From: Ophiostoma sp. CBS 140.51
Lineage: Eukaryota > Ascomycota > Sordariomycetes > Ophiostomatales > Ophiostomataceae
Reading direction: 5' to 3'
Length of the DNA: 64,000 bases
Assembly: GCA_029298735.1 (NCBI GenBank)
Contig: JANSLP010000060.1
Span: 62,001-126,000 of the forward strand
Part shown: positions 32,782-42,478 of the stretch, one piece after another
How the letters are laid out: each line of letters opens with the position of its first letter
How positions within the stretch are numbered: the stretch's first letter is position 1
The notes under the pieces: model-generated
Database searches by the model: none
What the model was told of the DNA's origin: nothing
What the model saw: only the letters and a program-made list of their open reading frames with translations
Translations under genes and position numbers: made by a program

Positions 32782-33360
32782 TTTTGAAAAATTAATCCTA
32801 CGAATGGGTGTTTATCGTGTATATTGTACCAGTCCAATAGTCAGTTCAAGAAGCACGGTTAAGTGCATCGCGAAAATGCCAAAACTAAATGTGAATGACT
32901 CGCAACTTTACCGAGGTGGTATTAGGTTGTGACATAAAGTCTCCTGCATAAAACAGTAAGGAGTGGCACGGCGGGCAGGCGGGAGGCCAGATAGGTGGGG
33001 ACGAGCAGGTGAACGGCAGTAGATTATCTATGGCTAGTCTCGCAGGAGGTGCAGGTAGGGGTCACGTTGAAGACGAGGACGTAGCTCGAGGAGCTACAAT
33101 ACAGAGTACATCGACAGCATAACGACGTTGGTTACATAATCGCCTTTTTACTTTGGCTGCCGAAATATCTCAAAGTAAACAGCAGTTATAACACGCACAA
33201 GACATATTGCGGAAAGGCAGAGAGCAGATGGATTATACGCCAGGTTAATATAGTAAACTAGGTAATCTTGTTCTTCATAGTTGCTATTCACCCTCAACAA
33301 AGATAATCTCATATTAATTCATTTCCACTCAATACGAAAACGACCAACTGTAGTCCTTCT
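32782..33360. other. Intergenic
   Basis: Promoter of the SGNH gene and 3' flank of the transporter. No AGCGG-N3-CCGCT site seen and no gene supported. Confidence 0.5.
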
Positions 33361-35091
33361 TCAATCCACCTCCTGGACACCATTTCCGACCGTCTTGTGG
33401 ATGTCTTCCTGGTAGGCCGAGACGGCAGTCTTTTTAAAATTGCGCGCCTTGACATTCCGCAAGAACAGAATGTCAAGCTCCTCGTATGTGCGGTGCTTCG
33501 TTTCGGGCAGACGGAAAAAGACGTACACCAAACACCAAGCGCCTAAAAAGACAAAGATAAAGGCCGCTTTGCCTTGCAGACCGGCGGCGTCGGGGTTGAT
33601 GAGGTACGGCATGACGACGCCAAAGATGATGTTGAGCAGATTCCACGAGTTGCGGGCAATGGCAATCGTCTTGGCGCGCAGACGGGTGGAGCCGACTTCA
33701 CTGACAATGGCAAATGCGACGGAGCCGACGGTCATGCTGGTGATAAACGGCCAGCACATGAGCAAAATAGACTGCGCCCAGGCGCCGCCATTGTTGTGGG
33801 CCGAGGCGGCGCCGCCGATCGTGATTAAGAGCATAATGTTGCAGGTGATGCCAATCATGTAAATGGTGCGGCGGCCAAAGTAGGTGAGCATTAGCCAAGA
33901 CAGGGCGGTGCCGACGAGAGCAATAAGACGGTCGCCAACGGTCAGATCGAAAGCGTAGACGGTCGACAGGCCGGCCTGCTCAAAGAAGTAGGTGTCATAC
34001 CCGTTAAGGGGGAGACCGAAAAAGACTTGGATGCACCAGGCCATGCAGGCGATTTCTGTGCGTCTCAAGTTGACACCCTTGAAGCAGTCAAGGTACGACG
34101 TGCCCTCTTCATAGGCCTTCTCCAGCTGGTTGGTGTGCACCATCATGGCAATCGTCTGGCGGGTGTCGACTTGGTGCGAGGTGCTCTTCTTGCTGATTAG
34201 TCGTCGCAAAGAATCTTCCGCCTCGTCCAGCCGGTTCTGCCGCACAAGCCACCACGGCGACTCGGGCGCCAGGTAGGCGCCGATGCACAGCGGGATGGGC
34301 CAGACCCATTGCACGGCAAAGGGGATGCGGTAGGCCCATTGGTTGGTGTCGGGGATCGAGGCGACTCCTCTCAAAACAAGAGCGGCGATAAACTGGCCAA
34401 TGATCCAGGTAATGTTGATGTACGACGTGAGGTACGCCCGTAGCGGCAGAGGACAGACCTCCGAGGCGTAGGTGGCACCCGTGATGCTGAACTGGCCCCA
34501 GACGAGGCCGCACAGAATTTCACCAGCCACAAGGACCCCGACACTGGGGGCGAAGAAGGGAATGAAAATCAACGCTGTAATCAAGACGTAACAGCCCATC
34601 AAGATCTTGCGGTGGCCGAGGTAGTCGGTGAGCCAGCCATTGAGCAGGACACCCAGAAAGATGCCGATGTTGCTGGAGTTGCCAATGGCCGACTGCCACG
34701 AGGGGGAGATGACCCAGTCGTCGCCTTGAGGGTGGCCAAACTGTTGACGGAAGGCGGGCTACAACACCGAGGACGGAGCGTTAGCGACGTGCAAACCAGC
34801 AGGAAGGCAGATATATCAGCAAAGGAGTGTACATACCAAACCCAGAAGACTGGACAAGAAACCCGTGTCGTAACCATCCATGGTGGTAGCCGTCGATATG
34901 ATGACGGACCACATGACGGCCCGCGGGTAAGCCTTGATGCCGTCGAGCAAGGACATCTTGTGCTCGGCATCGGCCGCCGCACGGGCATCGTTGGCCAGTT
35001 CCGTGTCGGCAGCGACTGCGGCCGAGGACTCGACCCAGTGCTGCTGGTCACTAGCCATCTTGGAAGGAAGGATTTCGGGGTCGGCAGACAT
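33361..35091 (-). CDS. MFS sugar:proton symporter (alpha-glucoside/maltose-permease-like)
   Basis: Two exons on the minus strand, 35091-34837 and 34758-33361, give 550 residues; the intron has a GTATGT donor and GTAG acceptor. The chain has a cytosolic N-terminus of about 55 residues, T-M-D-G-Y-D-T-G-F in TM1, and P-A-F-R-Q-Q-F-G across the splice junction. Further features are G-W-L-T-D-Y-L-G-H-R-K (the sugar-porter loop 2-3 motif), P-E-S-P-W-W-L-V after TM6, and P-E-T-K-H-R-T-Y-E-E-L-D-I-L-F after TM12. The last two are typical of the MAL permease branch, which carries di- and oligosaccharides as well as hexoses. Divergent from the sulfatase gene and inside a glycosidase cluster, it most likely imports oligosaccharides released outside. 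The actual sugar is unknown. Confidence 0.92.
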
Positions 35092-35923
35092 TGTGGGGAG
35101 GGTGATGGTAGAGGATGATAGAAAGGTGAGCGAAGCCTGTCTGTCAATGTGTCAAGTGATTGTCGAGATCGTCGGTGACGGACACGAGGTCCTCATATAC
35201 TCGTGGGACGGTGCATCAAGTCTTGTCAAAGGACGGACTCGCCTCCTCTTTCGCTCCTCTCGCCAAGGTCTCGATGGTGTCAACGACGAGGGAAATGTCG
35301 AATCTCCAGGATATCACAAGATGGGGCCCCCAGAGTGAAGATGTTCCCCAGATTTTCATGTCCAGAGCACCATCTCCACTTTGACGAGGTCGGAAAATAC
35401 ATACATCTGACAGGGCATTTGTGGCTTTTGTGTGGGCACTATGCCCCATCGGACGTTGGACTCGTCAAAGAACGGCAAAGGTCGTGTTGAGCAGTGTTAC
35501 CCCCGCCCATTAGCCTTTTGCTAGCGCTGTCGGAGGCGGGAGTCGCTTCGCTGTAGGCGAGTGGTTACCCAATAGAAGTATACAGACTGGTGCTCGTTGA
35601 CAGGAAAAAGGACGACGTCTGTCGGTTCTCGCTCCGACAGCGATCGGCAACAGCACAAAATTGTCGGCCTTGTGTCCACTCCACGTCGACTCTCGCCAAC
35701 TTTTCGACGTCCTCCTCCACTTTCTGTTTTGATTCATATAGAAGACGTGATCAAAGTGGAACGACCCTTCTCCAATTCTCATGCATGCAACTTTGTTCTC
35801 CAACTCGTTGATGAGGGTCTCTTCCCCTCCTGTCAATAATCAGGGTCATCATGTACATCCCCGACGTCGGACAACTTTCTGACGAGCACAGCTCGGGATA
35901 TCTCTGTAGAACTATGCGAGTCT

Positions 35924-35936
35924 AGCGGTATCCGCT
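35924..35936. promoter_or_regulatory. Palindrome AGCGG-TAT-CCGCT, candidate Zn2Cys6 operator
   Basis: A perfect 5-bp inverted repeat, identical in its arms to the site at 29487-29499. It lies four bases before the TATA box of the sulfatase gene, 260 bases before its ATG and 833 bases from the transporter ATG. Confidence 0.55.
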
Positions 35937-35940
35937 GTAG

Positions 35941-35947
35941 TATATAT
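35941..35947 (+). promoter_or_regulatory. TATA box of sulfatase gene
   Basis: TATATAT immediately follows the CGG-N3-CCG palindrome, 249 bases before the ATG at 36196. Confidence 0.45.
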
Positions 35948-36195
35948 CTTGTCTTCCAAATGCAGTACAATACAATAACACACACATCTTTCTCCATCAA
36001 CAGTGCTTCACTTCGTGATATTTAACAGTAGGTTACAGAAAGACACAGCACTCTCTTAGCTCGTTTCCTCTTGCTCGCTGTGCTCACCTGCTCACTCCGT
36101 CCGCAAATATACTGTAAAATACAGTGCTCGCTTCGCTCACAGAGATACAGTTGCTCGTCACTCCGTTCGTTTCGCTCTCTTCGTGACTCGCCGCC

Positions 36196-37686
36196 ATGAA
36201 AAACATCCTCCTCATCATCGCCGACGATCTCGGTCGCAACCTCGGCGTGTGCGGCGAAACATGCATCAAAACACCCAACCTCGACAAACTGGCCGCCCAA
36301 GGCACCTACTTTGACATGGCGTTTGCCAGCACGGCCTCTTGCAGCGGCAGCCGCTCCGTCATCCAGACCGGCCTGCACACCCACGAAAATGGCCAGATCG
36401 GTCTGTTGAGAGGCTTCACGGGGTTACACTACTTTACTACGTTTGACCACGTCGAGTCGTCACCCAAGCTTTTTAATGAAATTGGCTACACCACGGGCAT
36501 CATCAACAAGGTGCATGTCGGCCCAGACTCGGTGTATCCATGGCACTGGCGGGAGGAGAGTGCGACCCGCGATGTGGCCTGGACAGCCGAGCGTGCCGCC
36601 GCTTTTTTCTCGTCCGTCAACGAGGACTCCGACAAAAAACCCTTCTTCTTGACAGTCGGCTACATTGACCCCCACCGGGACCACACGCGCGGCGGGTTCG
36701 GCAACTTCAAAGAGTACCCGGGGGTCGACCACTTGGCGTACGACCCGGCCGAGGTCCAGGTGCCCGAGTTTTTGAGCGACTGCCCCGAAGTCCGTCAGGA
36801 ACTGGCCGAGTACTACAGCGCCATTTGGCGGATGGACCAGGGTGTGGCCATGCTGCTGGCCGAGCTGAAAAAGGCCGGGCACGAAGACGACACGCTGGTC
36901 GTGTTTACGAGCGACAATGGACCGCCCTTTGTCAACTCCAAGAGCACGCTGTACGATGCCGGTGTGCACTTGCCACTCATCGTCAAAGTCCCGGGAGCCA
37001 AGCCGGGCGTCATCAATCCCAACATGGTGTCGTTTGTGGACATTCTGCCGACCTTCCTAGACTGGGCGGGCCATGCCGAGCTCAACGACAAGCCCAAGGC
37101 GCAGTGGGGCGGCGGCCATCCGGAGCTGGAACTCAACAACAAGCGACAGGGCCGTTCTTTCTTGCCCATTCTCAACGAGACAACGACTCTGCCCGAATGG
37201 GACCACGTCTTTGGCTCGCACACGTTCCATGAGCTCACATCGTACTACCCGACCCGCTACTTGCGGACGCGCCGCTACAAGTACCACCGCAATGTAGCGT
37301 GGCAGCTCGACTTCCCCTTCCCCGGCGACCTGTACGGCGCTTTGTCGTGGGAGGGCATGCGCAACTCGGAGGAGGCCAAGATTGGCCAGCGGACGATTGC
37401 CAACTACATCCGGCGAGGCCCCGAGGAGCTGTTTGATTTGGAGGCCGATCCCAACGAGGTAAACAACCTGGCCAAGGACCCGGCCCACCAGAAGATTCTG
37501 TTGGACTGCCGGAAGCGGCTGGAGGATTGGCAGCTGGCGACCGAAGATCCCTGGTATTTCAGAGATGGCATCTCAACTCGCACCATCTACAACCACATTG
37601 ATGCCGGCATGAAGATGCCTGACCGGTTCGACTTTGATGTCGACAACCCGGCCAGTCGTGATGGTGTGATTTCGCGGTACAAGTAG
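36196..37686 (+). CDS. Type I sulfatase, cytosolic, with C-S-G-S-R active-site motif
   Basis: A single exon of 496 residues. The ATG sits in a GCCGCCATGA context, and the protein starts straight into the fold (M-K-N-I-L-L-I-I-A-D-D), so there is no signal peptide. Metal-binding Asp10/Asp11, the active-site region at Cys49 (C-S-G-S-R), the S-D-N-G-P-P motif, and the following K-S-T-L-Y-D-A-G-V loop identify an alkaline-phosphatase-superfamily sulfatase. It is closest in motif order to the N-sulfoglucosamine/heparan sulfamidase-like branch. Type I sulfatases usually read C-x-P/A-x-R so that Cys becomes formylglycine; here Gly replaces Pro. Desulfation of an imported sugar would fit its place between the transporter and regulator genes. 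Activity without canonical maturation is uncertain. Confidence 0.9.
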   Translation: MKNILLIIADDLGRNLGVCGETCIKTPNLDKLAAQGTYFDMAFASTASCSGSRSVIQTGLHTHENGQIGLLRGFTGLHYFTTFDHVESSPKLFNEIGYTTGIINKVHVGPDSVYPWHWREESATRDVAWTAERAAAFFSSVNEDSDKKPFFLTVGYIDPHRDHTRGGFGNFKEYPGVDHLAYDPAEVQVPEFLSDCPEVRQELAEYYSAIWRMDQGVAMLLAELKKAGHEDDTLVVFTSDNGPPFVNSKSTLYDAGVHLPLIVKVPGAKPGVINPNMVSFVDILPTFLDWAGHAELNDKPKAQWGGGHPELELNNKRQGRSFLPILNETTTLPEWDHVFGSHTFHELTSYYPTRYLRTRRYKYHRNVAWQLDFPFPGDLYGALSWEGMRNSEEAKIGQRTIANYIRRGPEELFDLEADPNEVNNLAKDPAHQKILLDCRKRLEDWQLATEDPWYFRDGISTRTIYNHIDAGMKMPDRFDFDVDNPASRDGVISRYK

Positions 37687-37869
37687 GCAGGACGCGTAGC
37701 AAGCAGGTGATATGATAAAAGACTGTGAAAAAAAGAGTATGATAGAAATTAAATGTCATTAAATTATTTGTTGTGTGTGTACACTGGTATCTGTAGGTTT
37801 TTGTCCTCGCTCGCTTCGCTCACTCGTTTCTTCTTCTCCTCACTTGCTTCGCTCGTCGCTTGCCGCTCG

Positions 37870-39954
37870 TCACTCACTCCACATCCACAACCTCTCCGTA
37901 TCGCCTGCCCACGGATCAATCGACTGCGGTGACGTCGCCGACCCAGTGCCGGGAGACATGAGAGAACCCGGCGAGTTAATCGGTGTACTCACGCTTCCAC
38001 CGCCCCTGCTGTCGGGGGCATGAACGTCTGGTATCGTCTTTCTCATCCTGGCAAACGTTGACAGCTGGTTCATCCGGTAGTCGGGTGACAAGTGGTTGTG
38101 GTCGGCGGTGGGGATGCCGGTTTCGGATAACCGTACGGCAGGGTTTCTCGAGATGCGCCGCTTGGCCTCGTCAACCAGCCGCTCGGCTAGGGCGACAATC
38201 ATGCCCACCGAAGCAGGGTGGTAGCTGGCCATGGCCTGTAGGAACTGGAGGTCAATGTTCACCAGCGGCAAGATCACCTCGAGCTGGGCCTGCTTCTCGT
38301 CGAGTGGTACAAAATTTGTGAGGTACAGCCACTTGATGATGATGGCATTGTAGGCCGAGGGCGCGACGGCCTGGTCCGTCATGGAGAGCGGCTGGTGCTG
38401 GAGGGAGACTTCGAAGATGGCGCTCATCGCACAGGCATGGCCGAACCAGCCCTTGCGGCTTTCAGCTAAAAAGTCGGGGGAGGCTTTGACGGACAGGCCG
38501 GTGTGCATTCTCGCAGGGAAGAGCATACTGGGAATGGTGCAACGGTACAGCAGGCAATTGACCTGGTGGTACATGACGTGCAAGGACACGAGGGCGGCGA
38601 GTTTGGACTCTTCTTTGCGGACGGCAATGACGTCCGAGTTGAACTGGAGCTCGGGTGTCAAGGCTTCCTTCCATGCATCCAGGTCGGCAATGAGGGCGAC
38701 CAGTCGCCAGGGATCGTCCTCGTCGGTGTCGCTGTTAATGTACTGGAGGACGTGGTCCCGCACTAGGTAGAGGCGGACCAAAAAGGCGTCGAGGCCTTGG
38801 TTTTGTGTGTCGATCGATGTTGACCGTACCGTGTCCTTCTTCTTCATAAACTTAGTGTCGACAACGGCTGTCCGGCAGGCCACTTTGTACCGGAAATGGC
38901 GGTCGTCGCAGGGCAGCTGGATGCGCAGACTAGAGGTTTCCAACACTTGGAGATCTCTCAGTCCACAGGCCAGCATGGTGTCCAACAAATAGCATGCCCA
39001 CATAAGTCGACGCCGTGACTCGCGGTCGGCGGCGGACATGCGACAGACTTCGAGAACGTCGTGGTCGTATTCGAGATTGAGACTGAGTGCTTGTGTTAAG
39101 CGTGATGCCATGCCAGACAGCAAGAAACAGAGTCGCGGCTCGCCGGCGCGGGAGGCGTGCTCGTACAACAAAACGAGACACATGCACCGGCGGATGGTAA
39201 TGTCTTGAATGCCCATAAACACAGCAGCCTGGGCATCGCGGGCCCACCGACAGCCAATGTCCCAGAGGGCCCTCTTCCGCATCGCAATGGTCTTTGTAGC
39301 CAAAGCGCAGACAGAGAGTATGAGAGGGTCTTCCGAAGGGTGGCTTGCTGACGCGTCCACTTCTTGTAGGAAAGTGTGCCGGTGAAGAAAGCCAAAGCAG
39401 CGGAGAGGTGCTACTTCGTTGAAAAAAGCGTCGCACAATTCTCTGACCAGAGATTTGTCTGCCAGCAAATCGACTGGTGGGAGGGTTGCCAGCGAGATGC
39501 GTGTCGAGGCGACAGAGGCTGCAATTGTCGACGCTGGTGAGGCCGTCACTTGTGCTTGTCGTGCAGAGTGAGTCACCATTGGTTGGTGATCGTCGTAAAC
39601 ACAGCAAACATCCTTCTCGGTGCACCGTAGACACTGCGGCCGCTCTCCGCCACAGCGTTTCTTTGTTCGTCGGCATGTCGTGCACGATCTCTTAGTGCGT
39701 CGTCGTTGCAGGCCGGCTTGGGTGAGGTCGTTATTGGTGTCAGCACCAGCGGCCAGTCCCTCTCGTATGGTCTGCGGTAAGCTTGTGTCGTCCCCCCTCA
39801 CACACTCCAGACTTGCCCTCGTACAATTCCGGCATGTCGTCCCGGCCGTCTCGTCACACTTGATCTTGCGCGCCCGGCATGTCATGCAACCCGTCCGCGT
39901 GCGTGTCCGTGTCCGTGTGGGTGTCCGCCGCCGACTCGTCCGTGGAGTGTCCAT
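37870..39954 (-). CDS. Transcription factor with two tandem Zn2Cys6 clusters
   Basis: A single exon of 694 residues. After a basic R-T-R-T-rich start there are two full binuclear zinc clusters. Cluster 1 has Cys23, 26, 33, 41, 44 and 51 (spacing 2-6-7-2-6); cluster 2 has Cys91, 94, 101, 108, 111 and 118 (2-6-6-2-6). They are joined by about 39 residues. Residues about 150-560 form the helical fungal-specific regulatory domain (for example R-R-R-L-M-W-A-C-Y-L-L-D-T). The C-terminus is Ser/Pro/Gly-rich. Most family members carry a single cluster. The gene ends 183 bases from the convergent sulfatase stop and closes the glycan block, so it is the natural candidate regulator of that block. Inverted CGG-N3-CCG sites in both divergent promoters support this. 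The inducer is unknown. Confidence 0.93.
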   Translation of the reverse strand: MDTPRTSRRRTPTRTRTRTRTGCMTCRARKIKCDETAGTTCRNCTRASLECVRGDDTSLPQTIREGLAAGADTNNDLTQAGLQRRRTKRSCTTCRRTKKRCGGERPQCLRCTEKDVCCVYDDHQPMVTHSARQAQVTASPASTIAASVASTRISLATLPPVDLLADKSLVRELCDAFFNEVAPLRCFGFLHRHTFLQEVDASASHPSEDPLILSVCALATKTIAMRKRALWDIGCRWARDAQAAVFMGIQDITIRRCMCLVLLYEHASRAGEPRLCFLLSGMASRLTQALSLNLEYDHDVLEVCRMSAADRESRRRLMWACYLLDTMLACGLRDLQVLETSSLRIQLPCDDRHFRYKVACRTAVVDTKFMKKKDTVRSTSIDTQNQGLDAFLVRLYLVRDHVLQYINSDTDEDDPWRLVALIADLDAWKEALTPELQFNSDVIAVRKEESKLAALVSLHVMYHQVNCLLYRCTIPSMLFPARMHTGLSVKASPDFLAESRKGWFGHACAMSAIFEVSLQHQPLSMTDQAVAPSAYNAIIIKWLYLTNFVPLDEKQAQLEVILPLVNIDLQFLQAMASYHPASVGMIVALAERLVDEAKRRISRNPAVRLSETGIPTADHNHLSPDYRMNQLSTFARMRKTIPDVHAPDSRGGGSVSTPINSPGSLMSPGTGSATSPQSIDPWAGDTERLWMWSE

Positions 39955-40384
39955 CTCAAGTGTGTGACCATCGTCGACGGTTGGTTTTTGCTGGTGTGTT
40001 GTTGTTGTTGATGTTTTGGTATCGTCTGTTTGTGTGCGATGACGCGATGGGTTTGAGGAAAGTGCGGAGACGACATCACGTGGTCTCCCCGGATTTTTGG
40101 TGTAAATAAAGGTGCAGTCTGCTGTGTGGACAGCATCGTCATCAACGGCTCAGGTTTTACAGACAAGGCCCGGTGTAAAAGTAGTTGTAATGAAATGTGA
40201 TTGAACTGTCCGAAAAAGTACCCAAAAATATCCAAAAATATAAAAATCCATGCAAATTGGTATCCTCGCGTGAAAGCAAAAAGAAAAGAAAAAAGAAACG
40301 CCCAAAATACAGTGCCTGTTACAGCGCTTACAGCGCCTTTACTGGCCTTCAGCGCTTCCGCTCCGCTACAGCGCCCACCTGGAG
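39955..40384. other. Intergenic
   Basis: Promoter of the double-cluster regulator. GCGCTTCCGCTCCGCTACAGCGCC-type words occur near 40350-40375. No perfect AGCGG-N3-CCGCT site is seen. Confidence 0.45.
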
Positions 40385-41240
40385 CTAATGCTGGTCCGGC
40401 GACCGCAACACGGCCACGACGTCTTCATGCCCCTTCTTTTCAGCCCACTGCAGCGCCGTCGTCTTCGTCTTGGAGCTCAGGATACTCATGTTGGCACCCT
40501 GGGCCAACAAAAACTTGACAATCTCCAGCTTGGCAGCGTCGACGGCCTTGTGCAGCGGCGTGTCAAAGTCCATGAAACAGTACATGCCGAGCGACGGAGG
40601 ATCGTCGGCGTACATTGTCATATTGAGCGGGGCTCCCCTTTCCAAGAGAAGGAAAAGAACTTCAATGATATTGCCGGCAGCGTCTCCCTTTCGGTCGAGG
40701 GCATAGAACAACAGCTGGCCCTGGTGGACGTCGCCGCCGTGGTGGTCGATAAGCTCTCACAAAAAATCGGGTAATACACGCAAAGCTGCAATGGACATGG
40801 CCGTCGTGTCGACGTAATGCCGTGGTCTTGATGATTTCACGAGTTCCGCGGGCTCCGTGGGCTCCAAGAACTCTGCGGGCACAGGAATGCGCAGCATCTC
40901 GCTGAGGCAGTGCGCCACAATACCGGTGATCCGCTCCATTTCGACGGGGTCTTCTTCACAGTCTTCGAGCAACTGCTCGACACTCTCGCCCTGGATGCGT
41001 TCCATGACGATGATGACGCGCTCTCTGGTCTCGCACGCATAGCAGACGATGGGAGCGCACGGAAGAACCCAGCGTCTGCAGCCTGCGCCGTGCCATGTCC
41101 TGTGCGGCAACCTCGGTCCACTGGAGAGACCAGCCGAACTTGATAAAAAAGACCGGAACCTCGGCCGGGAGTGCGAGAAAGCCCCGGGGCAGTTTGCGGT
41201 CGCAGAGATCCAGCAGCTCCTGGCCCGTCGGCAAATGCAC
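40385..41240 (-). pseudogene. Broken APH-kinase-like / ankyrin gene
   Basis: Minus strand. The first part (about 41240-41073) reads F-F-I-K-F-G-W-S-L-Q-W-T-E-V-A-A-Q-D-M, typical of the N-lobe of fungal aminoglycoside-phosphotransferase-like proteins, but its frame has no ATG. The continuation (I-V-C-Y-A-C-E-T-R-E-R-V-I-I-V-M-E-R-I-Q-G) lies in another frame from about 41075, with no room for an intron, so one base has been gained or lost. In that second frame a TGA at 40757-40759 separates ankyrin-type sequence (T-A-M-S-I-A-A-L, then T-P-L-H-K-A-V-D-A-A-K-L-E-I-V-K-F-L-L-A-Q-G-A and A-L-Q-W-A-E-K-K-G-H-E-D-V-V). The kinase C-lobe is missing. It looks like a deletion fusion that then decayed. 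A former CGA codon at the TGA would be a RIP- or deamination-type change. Confidence 0.7.
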
Positions 41241-41556
41241 GCCAGCTCATTGTCGAGGCTTGTGTGGACGGGGGGAGTTTGGGCAATACGAACGAGTTAT
41301 GACAAGCGACATGAAGTACTAGAAGGATGAAAAGAGATGAGGAGGGATGTTTTACGAGAAAATGTACTCATTAATACCAGATATATGAGCAAACCAAAGC
41401 CCAAAGACCAAACAAAACGGGATAAGCAAAAGAGAGCAAACCAAAAACAAAGGAAAGTATGTAAAGATCATGTCGCACGCTGCGCTGTACCCAAGCACAT
41501 CTATTTTTTTTAGAGAGAGAGACAAAGAGTGAAAAGTCGGGTTTCACCCACGAATC

Positions 41557-42478
41557 TTAGGCCATCGTGCTGGTGCTGCCCTGCAGAGGGTAGCTGCTGC
41601 TGCCGTAGACCGGCACAGACTTGGCACCGTCGATGCCCCGCAGGTCCATCACCTTGCTCGGGTGGTAGACGGCAAAGAGGACGGCGACGCAAAACATGAG
41701 CGTAGCGTCAAAGATGTAGATATAAACCTCGGAGGACTGCAGTGTGCCGGTCGAGCCGCCAGCGTACTCGGCCACACGAAAGATGGACCGGACCATGATG
41801 AAAGCCGAGACGGCGTAGAGCACATAGAAAAAGGTCGGGCGGCGCGTGGCGAAGCCGGCAATGCGGCGGTGCACGACGACAGTGACAATCATAAAGACAC
41901 CAAAGAACAGAATCTGGATAATCAGACCGGCCAGGATAATGTTCTCGCCGAGGTTGATGGTGCTGAGGGACTTGGCCTGGGCGAGCATGCCGCCGCCACC
42001 GCTCTGGACGAGGAACGACAGGACATCGCCGAGTACAAAGATCTTGGTGAGCCAGGTGACGCGAATCGGGGAGTACTGTTCGGCGTGCAGGAAACGAATC
42101 AAACGGCCTAGGGTCATGTAGATGGACGCGGCGAGTAGTGTTGGGCCGAGCAGGAGGGTCAAGCTCTGGAGGATATAGGGGCCGGTGGTCCAGTTCGGTG
42201 TCTGGTTGGCAGACAAGGCGCGGCCGACATAACCAAGTGCTTCGACTGGAGGGGTCAGAGAGTGAACGAATCAAATTATTGTGCTGGGAGGGGGGCGGCG
42301 TACAGATGAGACCAATCACGAATGGCACAAAATACCATGTGCGGTGACGGATCATGAAAAACAGGTGCGCGATCGTGGCGGCACTGAACAAAAGCAAGAA
42401 GATAATGGCTGCCGCTTTGCTCGGATCATAGCGGTAGAACACAAAGGTGCCGGCTTCTGAGGTCGAGTTAGACGACAT
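41557..42478 (-). CDS. RTA1-family membrane protein
   Basis: Two exons on the minus strand, 42478-42304 and 42245-41557, give 287 residues; the intron has a GTACGC donor and CCAG acceptor. The start (M-S-S-N-S-T) is the first ATG leading into TM1; frame upstream is leader. Seven hydrophobic segments are visible. The family signatures F-E-A-L-G-Y-V-G-R (created by splicing), L-L-L-G-P-T-L-L-A-A-S-I-Y and D-V-L-S-F-L-V-Q-S-G-G-G-G are present, as is R-S-I-F-R-V-A-E-Y. RTA1/RSB1-type proteins in yeast confer resistance to aminocholesterol or export long-chain sphingoid bases. In filamentous fungi they form a large family of mostly unknown function in the plasma membrane. Confidence 0.92.

Larger units (their letters stand above)
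35092..36195. promoter_or_regulatory. Shared divergent promoter region of transporter and sulfatase genes
   Basis: 1.1 kb without a supported gene. It contains the AGCGGTATCCGCT palindrome (35924-35936), TATATAT at 35941-35947, and CTCGCTTCGCTCAC-type words near 36128 that reappear near 37809. Confidence 0.6.

Noticed and set aside
36060..36190. CTCGCTTCGCTCAC words shared with 37805-37870
   Set aside because: Short, low-complexity C/T-rich words on both sides of the sulfatase gene; too short to call a repeat element.
36343..36355. Third AGCGG-N3-CCGCT occurrence, inside the sulfatase gene
   Set aside because: It is fully explained by the codons for Ser-Gly-Ser-Arg of the active site; not counted as an operator.
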